From: Thermoplasmatales archaeon
Lineage (GTDB): Archaea > Thermoplasmatota > Thermoplasmata > Thermoplasmatales > Thermoplasmataceae
DNA: 64,000 nucleotides
Direction: 5' to 3'
NCBI GenBank assembly: GCA_016806715.1
Contig: CP060531.1
Coordinates: forward strand, 977,966-1,041,965
In this document: piece after piece, positions 7,719 through 17,341 of the stretch
How positions within the stretch are numbered: position 1 is the first letter of the stretch
Layout: each line of letters begins with the position of its first letter
Program-made: the position numbers and the translations under genes
The notes under the pieces: generated by a model
The model's database searches: none
Told to the model about the DNA's origin: nothing
The model's input: only the letters and a program-made list of their open reading frames with translations

Positions 7719-8804
7719 CTATGGAACAATTTTTGGCTTCGACACTGTAGCACCGTGATTTGCTTCCCTTATTTTTATCTCGCAAGCCATTCCAGGTTTT
7801 AACTGCTGCTTGTCGACGAATCCCAATCCTATACCCTTGTCCAGGATTGGTGAGAGGGTCCCGCTTGTTATTTTTCCAATCGTCTTTCCATTTAATTCAA
7901 CCGGAAACCCAGCCCTAGGAATCGACTTATCCCCAAGTATGAATCCCCTGAATATCTCCTTATCAGTTAACTTTCTCTTCATCAATTTCTCTTTTCCAAT
8001 AAATTCATGATCCGTATCAACTATGAAAGATATGGAACATTCAAATGGATCCCTGTTCATGTAAAAATCAACACCGGAAAGAAGCATTCCCTTTTCCATT
8101 CTCAAAGTATCCCTTGATCCAAGTCCACAGGGAAGGCCACTGTATCGTGGAAGTAATTTAGCAAGACGCTGCCATATGTTGACTATATCTTCATTGCTTC
8201 CTATAATCTCTACACCATTCTCCCCGGTATATCCTGTGCCTGATACTATTATATTTTTTTCTCCTGTAATTTTATTAACATGATCTGATTTTTCATAACT
8301 GAACTTAAACTGCTCTGGAGAAGAATACTTCATTTCTTTTAGCACAAGAACAGCCTTAGGTCCCTGGACAGCAATGGACCCTATATCATAGGATACATTA
8401 CTAATCTTTACATTGAATCCGGTACTGTGATCCATTACCCATTTGTATATTAATTCTATTGTACCGGCATTAGGCACAAAAAAGAACTTATTTTCAGATA
8501 ACCTGTATATTATGGTATCATCTATTATTATACCATCTTCAGTTAAAAAAGCTGTGTAAAGCGACTGTCCAACAACCAGTTTTGAAACTTTTGTTGGAAA
8601 TAGGTAATCAACGAACTTTATAGAATCGTTTCCCTCAATTACTATATCTCCCATGTGTGAGACATCAAATATTCCAAAGGCTTTCCTGACAGCCATGTGT
8701 TCCTCCAATATTCTTGAATATTGCAGGGGCATTTCCCAACCATGGAAATCAACCATCTTTCCTCCAAGTTTTATATGTTCTTCATACAGACACGTTCTTC
8801 TCAT
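7719..8804 (-). CDS. gcvT: Aminomethyltransferase, glycine cleavage T protein
   Basis: A 361-residue folate-binding T protein. With the H and P proteins it releases ammonia from the aminomethyl group and forms methylene-tetrahydrofolate. Visible family features are KMVDFHGWEMPLQYS at the N-terminus, FDVSHMGDI near residue 46, the folate-site segment YTGENGVEI near 193, GLGSRDTLRMEKGMLLSG near 230, and the C-terminal GFPVELNGKTIGKITSGTLSP. The length is normal. Its ATG overlaps the pdxT stop by 4 bp, so it is translated after pdxT from the same mRNA. The other glycine-cleavage genes are not in the window. Confidence 0.95.
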   Translation of the reverse strand: MRRTCLYEEHIKLGGKMVDFHGWEMPLQYSRILEEHMAVRKAFGIFDVSHMGDIVIEGNDSIKFVDYLFPTKVSKLVVGQSLYTAFLTEDGIIIDDTIIYRLSENKFFFVPNAGTIELIYKWVMDHSTGFNVKISNVSYDIGSIAVQGPKAVLVLKEMKYSSPEQFKFSYEKSDHVNKITGEKNIIVSGTGYTGENGVEIIGSNEDIVNIWQRLAKLLPRYSGLPCGLGSRDTLRMEKGMLLSGVDFYMNRDPFECSISFIVDTDHEFIGKEKLMKRKLTDKEIFRGFILGDKSIPRAGFPVELNGKTIGKITSGTLSPILDKGIGLGFVDKQQLKPGMACEIKIREANHGATVSKPKIVP

Positions 8805-9412
8805 TCCATCACCCTTTTTTCTTCCACTGGAACCGTACCTCTCTCCCCCATCCTGACAAAATACTCATGTATCCTCAAGTCTCCCGTCAGCTCAGGGTGA
8901 AATGTAAGTCCAAGTATGTTGTCCTTCCTCACCATAACAGGGCTTCCCTTATCATAGGCCATAACATCAACATTTCCGGTCTTTGCAATTACGGGAGCCC
9001 TGATGAATACTGCCGGAAATTTACCCACACCGTCTATTTCAATTCTATCTATAAAGGAATTTATCTGCCTTCCGTAGCCATTCCTCATGATCTCAATGTC
9101 AAGGAGGCCCATTCCCTGGACCCTTTCATCATTTGTTTCTCTTGAAAGTATTATCAATCCGGCACATGTGCCCATGATCGGAAGCCCGTTTCTCCCGAGT
9201 TCTCTTATTCTGTCATACATCCTGTACATTGAAATGAGCTTGTAGATCGTTGTGCTCTCCCCTCCGGGGATCACGAGTCCGGATATCGATTCCAGATCTT
9301 CAGCTTTCCTGATCAATATGACAGATCCTCCAGTTGGCTCAAGCACCTGTTTGAGCGCAGTGACGTGTTCCTGCACGTCTCCCTGAAAACCGAGGACACC
9401 AATTTTCACCAA
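8801..9412 (-). CDS. pdxT: Pyridoxal 5'-phosphate synthase, glutaminase subunit
   Basis: A 203-residue class I glutamine amidotransferase that feeds ammonia to PdxS for vitamin B6 synthesis. The catalytic triad is visible: Cys in GTCAGLI (near residue 82) and His/Glu in FHPELTGD (near residue 172). The PdxT-specific GGESTT loop is near residue 52 and the N-terminus starts with KIGVLGFQGDV. The pdxS gene is not next to it. Instead pdxT is followed, with a 4-bp overlap, by gcvT. The glycine-cleavage P protein needs PLP, so co-expression would make metabolic sense, though that link is my inference. Confidence 0.95.
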   Translation of the reverse strand: MVKIGVLGFQGDVQEHVTALKQVLEPTGGSVILIRKAEDLESISGLVIPGGESTTIYKLISMYRMYDRIRELGRNGLPIMGTCAGLIILSRETNDERVQGMGLLDIEIMRNGYGRQINSFIDRIEIDGVGKFPAVFIRAPVIAKTGNVDVMAYDKGSPVMVRKDNILGLTFHPELTGDLRIHEYFVRMGERGTVPVEEKRVME

Positions 9413-9536
9413 TGAGTATTGAATCCACGTATTATTGATTTTCTCAATTGTATTTGAGGTGAAAGAAAAACCCGTATTTGGCAGAGATATTGTATCGAGC
9501 TGGAAATAACTATATTCTTGTCGATATTCTCGGTAT

Positions 9537-10487
9537 GTGTCTTCAGACTATGATAATACAATTTCCGTTGACAATCTGGTAAAGAGTTACGGATCTGGCA
9601 AGAATGCCGTTGACGGCATAAGTTTTCACGTAGGGAGGGGAGAAATATACGGTTTCCTCGGGAAAAACGGCGCAGGAAAGACAACAACAATCAGGGTGCT
9701 GACAACACTGGTACCTCCAACATCCGGAACCGTGAACGTTCTTGGCATGGACGTAGTTCACAGGGCAACGCAGATAAGGAAACGGATTGGCGTCGTGGCA
9801 CAGCACGAGTCCTATGATTTCGCCACAATAGAGAGGAACATGAAAATATACGGGATGCTGTGGCAGGTACCCTCAGAGGTGCTATCGTCTAGGATAGAGG
9901 AGCTCATTGATCTGTTTGACCTGGAAAGGATCAGGAAACACAGGGCATTTGAGGTTTCAGGGGGAGAGAAGAAGAAGCTCCAAGTCGCAAGGGAATTTCT
10001 CCATGATATGGATCTGCTTTTCCTAGACGAGCCAACGGTCGGCATGGATCCAATAATGAGGCGAAAGGTTCTTGATTATGTGAGGAAGAAATCCAAAGAA
10101 GGGCTTTCTGTATTTTTCACTACACACATCCTGGAGGAGGCGGACTACATTTGCGACAGGATATCAATAATTGACAGGGGAAAGATTCTTGCGGAGGGGA
10201 CCACACAATTCCTGAAGGATAATTTCGGCCAGCTGAAGACCCTGGAGATTGAGGTATCCGGATCAGGTTCATTTACAAAGGAAGAACTGAAAAGCAACAT
10301 CGGCGAACTGGAGAACAGCAGGGAACTCATTGTAAACGGGAACCACATAACCGTGGTGGGGAAGAATATGGACAGGGCACTTGAAAACCTCATACTGTAC
10401 CTGAATCGCATAGGATCAAGGGCTGAGAGGATCAATCTCAGGGAATCCAGCCTTGATGACGTGTTCCTGGAAGTGGTCAGCAAATGA
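9537..10487 (+). CDS. ABC transporter ATP-binding protein (drug/lipid-exporter type)
   Basis: A 316-residue ATPase of the DrrA/CcmA group. Walker A GKNGAGKTTTIR lies near residue 43, the Q-loop region near VVAQHESYDF, the signature VSGGEKKKLQVAREF near 140, Walker B LLFLDEPTVGMDP near 160 and the switch His in FFTTHILEE near 198. A C-terminal extension of about 80 residues, as in DrrA-type exporters, ends in SSLDDVFLEVVSK. Start is GTG at 9537. Its stop region overlaps the permease start by 4 bp. The pair would form an exporter of unknown substrate. Confidence 0.93.
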   Translation: MSSDYDNTISVDNLVKSYGSGKNAVDGISFHVGRGEIYGFLGKNGAGKTTTIRVLTTLVPPTSGTVNVLGMDVVHRATQIRKRIGVVAQHESYDFATIERNMKIYGMLWQVPSEVLSSRIEELIDLFDLERIRKHRAFEVSGGEKKKLQVAREFLHDMDLLFLDEPTVGMDPIMRRKVLDYVRKKSKEGLSVFFTTHILEEADYICDRISIIDRGKILAEGTTQFLKDNFGQLKTLEIEVSGSGSFTKEELKSNIGELENSRELIVNGNHITVVGKNMDRALENLILYLNRIGSRAERINLRESSLDDVFLEVVSK

Positions 10488-11260
10488 TCCGGGCACCCGC
10501 ATTCCTCAGGCTTACTGTCAGGAACCTGTTTGTCAACACTGACCCTGGTACACTGGTTTTCCTGCTTGGGCTTCCGGCTTTATACCTGCTCATTCTTGGA
10601 ACAATGTTTGTGTCCCTCATTTCCAGCGTGCCAGTTGGCACCTCCGGCATATCATACACCCTGTTTGTTGCACCCGGCATAATTGCCATACAGACATTCA
10701 CCGCAGGAAACATCGGCGGAGGGATGCTGTGGTCGGATAGGCGCTGGGGTATGTTTGAACAGCTCATGACCGGTCCGTTCCGCAGGACGGATTACCTGCT
10801 CGGCATAATGGTTCTCGGCGTAATTCTATCACTTGGAGGCAGCCTTATAATGATAGCTCTATCCTATTATGTCACCGGGACTTTCATACTTTCCGTCTCA
10901 AACCTTGGCATTATACTGCTGACAATTATACTGGCCACAATCCTCTTCTCATCAATATTCCTGATACTTTCCATTCTGGTGAGAACAATGCAGGCCTACC
11001 AGACAATAACCATATTCCTGTTCTTCGTGCTTGATTTTGCAAGCACAGCATTTTATCCAGTGGATAACAGTACCCCGCTTCCGCTCAGGATTTTCTCCGA
11101 CCTTAACCCCCTGAGTTTTGTTTCAAACGTTCTCCGAAGTTCAGTCTTATCCGACATAACCGGCCAGACAATAATGTATCTTGAAGTGATTATAGGACTG
11201 ACAATTGTGTTTTTCCTCGTTGCCGTGGCACTCTACAGGAGGATAAAACCGGGCACGTGA
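10484..11260 (+). CDS. ABC-2 type permease
   Basis: A 258-residue membrane protein with six hydrophobic segments (about 22-45, 60-80, 107-130, 140-165, 170-190 and 225-248), the standard ABC-2 exporter arrangement. The segment WSDRRWGMFEQLMTGPFRRTDYLLG between the second and third helices is the cytoplasmic coupling region typical of the family. It overlaps the ATPase gene by 4 bp and has no other partner, so two copies with two ATPases probably make the full exporter. DrrB-like efflux or lipid/polysaccharide export are both possible. No substrate-specific gene is nearby. Confidence 0.9.
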   Translation: MIRAPAFLRLTVRNLFVNTDPGTLVFLLGLPALYLLILGTMFVSLISSVPVGTSGISYTLFVAPGIIAIQTFTAGNIGGGMLWSDRRWGMFEQLMTGPFRRTDYLLGIMVLGVILSLGGSLIMIALSYYVTGTFILSVSNLGIILLTIILATILFSSIFLILSILVRTMQAYQTITIFLFFVLDFASTAFYPVDNSTPLPLRIFSDLNPLSFVSNVLRSSVLSDITGQTIMYLEVIIGLTIVFFLVAVALYRRIKPGT

Positions 11261-11284
11261 TTCAGTGCCCACCGAAAAACCAGC

Positions 11285-11316
11285 AATAAAAGTTATATCA
11301 CTCTAACTCATAGTTA
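11285..11316 (+). promoter_or_regulatory. TATA-like box before aroB, leaderless start at 11316
   Basis: An AT-rich box (AATAAAAGTTATATC, about 11284-11298) lies about 20-27 bp before an ATG at 11316. This spacing matches the leaderless promoters seen elsewhere in the window and marks 11316 as the likely first codon of the shikimate operon. Confidence 0.5.
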
Positions 11317-12447
11317 TGCAGGTGTTTTGATATATCCACTAATGCAGAACGTTCGGTTTTAAGTGTCAATGGAGATGACATATCCCTTGTTGTTGGCGAG
11401 AAGACCATCCCCCACCTTGTCGATGAGGTTGACAGGTATGGGCATGTTGTGCTGATGATCAGCAAGACCGTGGATGAACTGTTTCCTGATATGATACCAA
11501 AACTGGGTTCCATACGCGGCGAGCTGACAAGAATCACGCTCAACGACGGTGAGAGCCTGAAAAGCATAAGGAATTACCAGAAAATAATGCGAGTGCTTAT
11601 AGAGCGTGACATTCCACGGGACTCACTGATTGCTTACATAGGTGGTGGCACCGTCGGTGATCTTGCAGGATTTGTCGCCTCCACTTACAAGAGGGGCGTT
11701 GACCTTCTCGCGGTTCCAACAACGCTGCTTTCCCAGTCTGACAGCTGTCTAGGCGGGAAGAACGGGATAAATTTCTCCGGCGTTAAAAATGCAATTGGAA
11801 CGTTTTACAACCCAAGGAGCATCATCGTTGACATTGACTTCATCAGGAACTCGCCTCCGGATACCATCAGGGATGGCCTTGGGGAGATTATGAAATATTC
11901 CCTTATAGGGGAGCAGACAGTCTTCAATCTTCTCCAGAACGGTACAGATGTTGAGAGCCTCCAGAAAGGGGACTCGCTTTCCAGGATAATTTCACTCTGC
12001 CTGAAGTTAAAGGCTGATAAGGTCTCCAGGGATTTCAAGGACAGGAATGGAGAAAGACGAGACCTGAATTTCGGACACACCGTTGCACATGCCATAGAAT
12101 CCGGCTCGAAGAACGAAGTACACCACGGAATTGCCGTAGCAACAGGAATGCTGGTTGAGCTCTATATTGGTGAAACACTGGGCGTTACTGACAAATCTCT
12201 CAGGCCTGCACTCACGTCAATCATGAACAGGTACTCAATACCCAGGATACAGTTGAGAAGCCTTGGCCTGGACAACATAGTGGCATTCATAAGAAACGAC
12301 AAGAAGAGCACCGATGGTAAGATCGCCATGAGGGTACCGGCGGATATGGGAACCATGACGGACATAACCATCGATCCTGAAGCCATAAGGAGCCATATAC
12401 GGTCATACATGGACAGTAACGAGTCACTGGCAAGAAGCACATTATGA
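11316..12447 (+). CDS. aroB: 3-dehydroquinate synthase, apparent frameshift near start
   Basis: Converts DAHP to 3-dehydroquinate, the second shikimate step. Family motifs are clear: GGGTVGDLAGFVASTYKRG, VPTTLLSQSDSCLGGKNGI, DGLGEIMKYSLI, and the metal-binding His of LNFGHTVAHAIE and VHHGIAVATG. The N-terminal strands (FDISTNAERSVLSVNGDD and LVVGEKTIPHLVDE) are in the main frame from 11314, yet that frame has no start codon before a GTG at 11449, which would delete about 44 residues. The promoter-placed ATG 11316 (MQVF) enters the main frame if one T of the run 11325-11328 is removed. So the given sequence has a one-base insertion, real or a sequencing error. The stop overlaps aroE by 4 bp. 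Confidence 0.88.
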
Positions 12448-13274
12448 TGCTCTCCGGGGTAATAGGATCACCAATCGGGCACTCAAGAAGCTCCCTGATA
12501 TTCAACAGCATATTCGCGGCCCATGGAATAGATGCATTCTACCTGTCCATGGACGTAAAGCCGGGTGAGCTTGATGGTTTCTGCAGGGCATCAGTCCAAT
12601 CATTCGCCGGTTACAATGTCACGGCTCCACACAAGATACCAGTCATGAATTACCTGGATTCAATCGAACCGGCAGCAGCGGAAATAGGATCTGTGAACCT
12701 GGTCAGGATAGCTGGCGGGAAATCAAGAGGATACAACGTCGACCTCGCGGGATTTGCCTCTGCGGTCAGGGACAGCGGCGTGAATCTTAATGGCAAGCGC
12801 ATCCTTATAGCCGGATCCGGAGGCATTTTCAGGGCCGTGTCCCATTACATATTCAGTAATTTTAAGCCGGAGTCGGTTGATGTAATGGTGCGTGACACTG
12901 CCAGAGCAGGTAAAAAACTAGGTGATTACGTTTTCAGGAACAGCTTTTCTATTGTCTCAGGTGAGAAAGCAATAGAGAAGGAATATGAAGTACTCATCAA
13001 CTGCACACCGGTGGGAACGGATCCGCGCATTTTGGAAACACCCTTCCCTGACGCGCTGATTGGCAGAGCCTCTATTGGCATAGAAGTAGTTTATAACCCA
13101 CCGATGACTGAATTCCTCAGGAGGATGTCAAATCGGGGCGGAAAGGTTGTCACGGGCGAGAATCTGTTCATCTATCAGGCTATGGAATCTATGAGGATTC
13201 TCTTTGGGCTGATTGTAGCGAAGGAAGAAATCATTAAAATTCTCGGGACGGTGCCAGGTAATGCCGGACATTGA
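12444..13274 (+). CDS. aroE: Shikimate dehydrogenase
   Basis: Reduces 3-dehydroshikimate to shikimate with NADPH. The shikimate-binding segment GSPIGHSRSSLIFN opens the protein and the catalytic Lys lies in NVTAPHKIPVMN near residue 68. The NADP-binding turn is GSGGIFRAVS near residue 121 and the conserved INCTPVGTD near residue 182. 276 residues is normal. The gene overlaps aroB by 4 bp upstream and aroK by 14 bp downstream, so the operon is tightly coupled. The nucleotide-binding motif (GSGG rather than GAGG) is within family variation. Confidence 0.95.
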   Translation: MMLSGVIGSPIGHSRSSLIFNSIFAAHGIDAFYLSMDVKPGELDGFCRASVQSFAGYNVTAPHKIPVMNYLDSIEPAAAEIGSVNLVRIAGGKSRGYNVDLAGFASAVRDSGVNLNGKRILIAGSGGIFRAVSHYIFSNFKPESVDVMVRDTARAGKKLGDYVFRNSFSIVSGEKAIEKEYEVLINCTPVGTDPRILETPFPDALIGRASIGIEVVYNPPMTEFLRRMSNRGGKVVTGENLFIYQAMESMRILFGLIVAKEEIIKILGTVPGNAGH

Positions 13275-14100
13275 AGTTCACTGCCATGGAGGCATATCGG
13301 TGATTTCCGCATTTGCACAGCGTTATGGTGCATCTATGGCCATAGGGCTTGGCATGGTTGTGCGATTCTCCCCATCACAGGAGTTTGATGGAGGGACGAA
13401 GGAAACCGAAAGGACATTCAGGTTTCTTCTGGATAAATACCCGGGAAGCATAATACCAAAGGTCACAATTGAGAGTGAAATACCACAGGCACAGGGGCTG
13501 AAAAGCAGCAGCGCATTTACACTTGCCCTGGTAATGGGGTTTTCAAGCGTCAACGGCATCGAAATTGATGGTATTGGGACGCTCAGGCTTGTCGCAGAAG
13601 CTTCCATTGTGAACGGCACATCGTTAACCGGGGCATTTGATGACCTCTGCTCCACGTACTATGGAGGAGTGTGCCTGACAGACAACGTATCCATGGATCT
13701 GCTTAAGAGGTATGAAGTTCCACGGGGTTACGTGCTCATAGCCTATAATTCAGAGAAATACAGGATGACCGGCAGCATTGATGTCGGGGCCATGAGAAGG
13801 TCATCCGAATCCTGGAGCCCCCTCAAGGAGCTTGTAATGAACGGTTTTCCGCTGGAAGCATCGATCATAAATGGCAACCTGGTTGGCGAGTTCACCGGAA
13901 TTAATGCTGATATTATGAGATATTTCCGGGAAAAGCGGGCAGTTTATGTCTCCCAGAGTGGAAAAGGACCTGCGGTTTTTGCAGTATTCCACAGGAAGGC
14001 GGATATGGAAGATGCCATCAGGCACTTCCCCTCAGGTACAGGTAACAGGTATGTGAACACAGCCTTCACCAATGAGGGCATCAGGGTAAATGAAATATGA
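13261..14100 (+). CDS. aroK: Archaeal (GHMP-family) shikimate kinase
   Basis: Phosphorylates shikimate at the 3-hydroxyl. It belongs to the GHMP kinase superfamily used by archaea, unrelated to bacterial AroK. The ATP-binding motif is PQAQGLKSSSAFTLA (near residues 77-91), and the C-terminal GHMP motif region is SQSGKGPAVFAVF near residue 233. 279 residues fits the family. Position within aroB-aroE-aroK-aroA confirms the substrate, since sequence alone could suggest homoserine kinase. It overlaps aroE by 14 bp and aroA by 4 bp. Confidence 0.93.
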   Translation: MPDIEVHCHGGISVISAFAQRYGASMAIGLGMVVRFSPSQEFDGGTKETERTFRFLLDKYPGSIIPKVTIESEIPQAQGLKSSSAFTLALVMGFSSVNGIEIDGIGTLRLVAEASIVNGTSLTGAFDDLCSTYYGGVCLTDNVSMDLLKRYEVPRGYVLIAYNSEKYRMTGSIDVGAMRRSSESWSPLKELVMNGFPLEASIINGNLVGEFTGINADIMRYFREKRAVYVSQSGKGPAVFAVFHRKADMEDAIRHFPSGTGNRYVNTAFTNEGIRVNEI

Positions 14101-15365
14101 ATGGGGCAACTTTTCAATACAATAAGATTGGCGGGTCGGTCAAGGCACCCTCATCAAAGAGCTACTCCCAGAGGATGATCCTGCTATCAGCAATATCCGG
14201 CAATCCAGTTACACTTAGGGGAATATCATTCTGCGACGATGAGACAGCTGCAGTAAACATGGCCAGGGATTGCGGATCTGAAATAACCACCGATGGAGAT
14301 GCCCTGACCATAGAGCCTCATTTCCGCTGCCCTTCCAGGGTCAATGTTGGGGAATCTGCAACACTCTACAGGATTTCCATGGGCATGCTGGCAGCCATGG
14401 CTTGCAAAACCGAATTCGTCGGAGCACCATCCCTTGCCGGCCGCCCAATGGAACCGCTAATCCATGCCCTGGAAAGAGCCGGCGTGAGGCTTTTGAGAAA
14501 GGATGATGGCTTTTATTCCATGGATGCCAGCGAAAGGAAAAACATTGAATTCCACATGGATCAGGGCATAAGCTCACAGTTCATCAGCTCATTGATCTTT
14601 TATAATGCAGCAGCCGGGAATGACCTCCCCCTGAACACGACCACGGAACCGGTTTCGGCATCATACATCGACATAACCCTGCAGGCACTGGATATGTTTG
14701 GATATGGCATTTCCCGCGAGGAGGGAGTATTCCAGTTCACAGGTAAGCATGTAGGCGGGAAGGAATTCCAGGTGGAGGGTGACTTTTCATCTGCCCTGTT
14801 CCCGGTGGTTCTCGGATCCCTGTGCTCCCAGGACGGAGTAAGGATCACCGGCCTTAATCCCGGGAGCAGGCAGGCGGACAGGATAGCCATGGATACCCTG
14901 GTGAAGGCATCCACCGGAATATCTGCGAAATCTAATGGTAAAAACCTTGAGATAGAAGCATCCAAATCCGACTTTGAACTCATTGAAGTAGATGCTTCAC
15001 AGGTTCCAGACAGTTGCCCTCCGATAAGCGTTATTGGAATATTCTCTGACAATGGGATAAGGATACTGAATTATGAAAGACTCCGGGCAAAGGAATCTGA
15101 CAGGGTCTCTGCAATAAAGGAAATTGTCACGGGCTTTGGGGCAGCATTCAGTGAGGGTAACAGATCGATCTCTGTGAAAAGAGGCATCAATGTCTTTCCG
15201 GAGGAATATCATGGAAACGATCACAGGATGCTTATGAGTGCCATTACGGCTGGCCTGGTTGCACGGTCATCGACAAAGTTCTTCAATCTCGATGTCGTGA
15301 GGAAGAGTTATCCCGGTTTCCTGAATGACCTGAAGCTCCTTGGGGTTTCAGCAAAACCCGTCTGA
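14097..15365 (+). CDS. aroA: 3-phosphoshikimate 1-carboxyvinyltransferase (EPSP synthase)
   Basis: Joins shikimate 3-phosphate and PEP to give EPSP. Characteristic segments are KAPSSKSYSQRMILLSA (residues about 16-32, with the substrate-binding Lys-Ser-x-Ser-x-Arg), ISSQFISSLIFY near 160, the DSCPPISVIGIF segment near 303 and RLRAKESDRVSAIKEI near 328. The length of 422 residues is typical of archaeal forms. It is the last gene of the operon (4-bp overlap with aroK). A 68-bp gap with its own TATA-like box then precedes argS. The missing pathway steps (aroD, aroC, the DAHP-forming enzyme) are outside the window. Confidence 0.96.
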   Translation: MNGATFQYNKIGGSVKAPSSKSYSQRMILLSAISGNPVTLRGISFCDDETAAVNMARDCGSEITTDGDALTIEPHFRCPSRVNVGESATLYRISMGMLAAMACKTEFVGAPSLAGRPMEPLIHALERAGVRLLRKDDGFYSMDASERKNIEFHMDQGISSQFISSLIFYNAAAGNDLPLNTTTEPVSASYIDITLQALDMFGYGISREEGVFQFTGKHVGGKEFQVEGDFSSALFPVVLGSLCSQDGVRITGLNPGSRQADRIAMDTLVKASTGISAKSNGKNLEIEASKSDFELIEVDASQVPDSCPPISVIGIFSDNGIRILNYERLRAKESDRVSAIKEIVTGFGAAFSEGNRSISVKRGINVFPEEYHGNDHRMLMSAITAGLVARSSTKFFNLDVVRKSYPGFLNDLKLLGVSAKPV

Positions 15366-15433
15366 CCAGGAAACCTGTTCCGGTCACAGCACCAATGGTC
15401 CAGTGAAAAACGTTTTATAGAAACCGTTAATCA

Positions 15434-17098
15434 ATGGTTGTGCTAGTATTTGAAGATTTCAGGTCAAGATTGTACAAGGCACTCACTAAGGCAATTCCGG
15501 GCCTGGACAATAAGGATCTGTTGCTGGATAGCAGCGGTCATGGAGATTTCACAATTCGGTTGTTCAGGATCGTAAAGGATATGAAGACAACCCCGGACAA
15601 GATATTCAGCATCGTCCGAGATGAACTTTCCTCTGAAGATTACATAGATAAAATGGAACTTGTAGGCTCATACATCAATTTCAGCATAAAACCGGAGCGA
15701 ATGTTTGCCGTAATAAGCGAAAGCCTGGCAAGAACCGGACAGTATCCGGACATATTCCAGGACCCTGAACGGATACTGGTAGAACATACCAGTGCCAACC
15801 CGACAGGCCCTCTACATGTAGGCAGGGTCAGGGGCTCAATTATAGGAGATTCCCTTGCAAAACTACTCACAAGATACGGCTACAGGGTGTCGACCCAGTA
15901 TTACATCAACGACTCGGGAAAGCAGATGATAGCTCTATACGAAGGATTCCTGCGCTATGGTAAAAACAGCATGACAGTCGGTTCACTGCTCAAGGGTTAC
16001 CAGGACATTTACCGTGAGATGGAATCAGACAAGAGTATAGCTGCAGAACTCGAGAAGATCATAGTGGCTTATGAGAGCGGTGACAGGTCAATAATAATGA
16101 AGATCCGGGAAATAGCATCTGTCATGCTGCAGGACATAAGAGATTCCCTGATGCAACTGGACATTAAGATAGATGACTATGTGTGGGAATCAGACTTCCT
16201 TCTGGGAGGCGATGTCGATAACGTGATGCATGAACTATCAGACAGCCTGGAAGATGAAGATGGAGCCCGGTTCATAACAACCGATGAGGGAAACAAGGTT
16301 TTCCTGAGGAGAAAGGACGGTACATCCCTCTACTTTGTAAGGGATATAGCCTATCACATGTTCAAGTCGTTGAACTTTGACTGGTTCATAGACGTGCTCG
16401 GGGAAGCCCATAAGGATCATGGAAAGAATCTCACGTACGTGTTGAAAGAACTTCTAGAGCTTGACCAGAGACTCGACTTCCTCTATTATGGTTTTGTTTC
16501 CCTGGAAAGCGGGAAGATGTCAACCAGGATGGGAAAGATCGTATCACTCTGGGACCTCATTTCAAGGACAGAGGAAGAGGCTCTCTCGATAGTGACCGAG
16601 AAAAGGAAGGATCTATCTGGAGACAAACTGGCCGAAATCTCCAGGAAAGTTGCAAGATCCTCGATAAGATTCAATATTATCAGGGTAAATCCAGTTAAGA
16701 CCATGGTGTTCCGCTGGAACGAGGCCCTCAATTTCGAAGGAGATTCAGCTCCATATATAATGTATTCCTACACGAGGGCTTCAAGCATACTTGAAAAGAC
16801 AACCGAATCAGTAAACCCGGTTTTGGAATTCACGGATGAGCGTGAGAGGAATCTTGTGCGCTCCATGTACATGTACCCGTACTATCTGGAAGAGGCAACA
16901 AAGAGCATGAGATCCGACATTATTTCCTCATACACGCTGGGCCTTGTAAAGTCATTCAACGACTTTTACTCGCAATGCCAGGTGCTGAACGCACTGGAAA
17001 CCGACAGAAATCGCAGGGTCGCGATTGTTAAAATGTACCGGGAAATCCTGGATGATGCCTGCAGGATCATCGGCATAAAGAACGTTGATGAAATGTGA
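15434..17098 (+). CDS. argS: Arginyl-tRNA synthetase
   Basis: A class I aminoacyl-tRNA synthetase of 554 residues. The HIGH motif appears as HVGR in HTSANPTGPLHVGRVRG near residue 125, and the KMSK loop is the ArgRS-type variant GKMSTRMGK near residue 357. The N-terminal Add1 domain and the C-terminal DALR anticodon-binding domain (MYSYTRASSILEK onward) are both present. A TATA-like stretch (GTTTTATAG, 15412-15420) sits so close that the GTG at 15440 may be the true leaderless start instead of the ATG at 15434. Confidence 0.96.
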   Translation: MVVLVFEDFRSRLYKALTKAIPGLDNKDLLLDSSGHGDFTIRLFRIVKDMKTTPDKIFSIVRDELSSEDYIDKMELVGSYINFSIKPERMFAVISESLARTGQYPDIFQDPERILVEHTSANPTGPLHVGRVRGSIIGDSLAKLLTRYGYRVSTQYYINDSGKQMIALYEGFLRYGKNSMTVGSLLKGYQDIYREMESDKSIAAELEKIIVAYESGDRSIIMKIREIASVMLQDIRDSLMQLDIKIDDYVWESDFLLGGDVDNVMHELSDSLEDEDGARFITTDEGNKVFLRRKDGTSLYFVRDIAYHMFKSLNFDWFIDVLGEAHKDHGKNLTYVLKELLELDQRLDFLYYGFVSLESGKMSTRMGKIVSLWDLISRTEEEALSIVTEKRKDLSGDKLAEISRKVARSSIRFNIIRVNPVKTMVFRWNEALNFEGDSAPYIMYSYTRASSILEKTTESVNPVLEFTDERERNLVRSMYMYPYYLEEATKSMRSDIISSYTLGLVKSFNDFYSQCQVLNALETDRNRRVAIVKMYREILDDACRIIGIKNVDEM

Positions 17099-17341
17099 AA
17101 CGAGCAATTCCGGAAGGGTAGGCGAAATATTTTAAGCATGTCATGGGGAAGTGTGTATTTTACCGCTCAATTAATAACATACCACAATAGCCCAGATCTT
17201 GAATAATTATTTTACATACGCTACAAAATCTGAAATGAACGCATTTCAAATGGAATACTTGTTACTGGAGCATAGACACGACCTTAGAAATAAAAAAGAT
17301 TGGAAAATTCTGGTAAAAAAATGGGGAAGGGTTTAAAAAAA

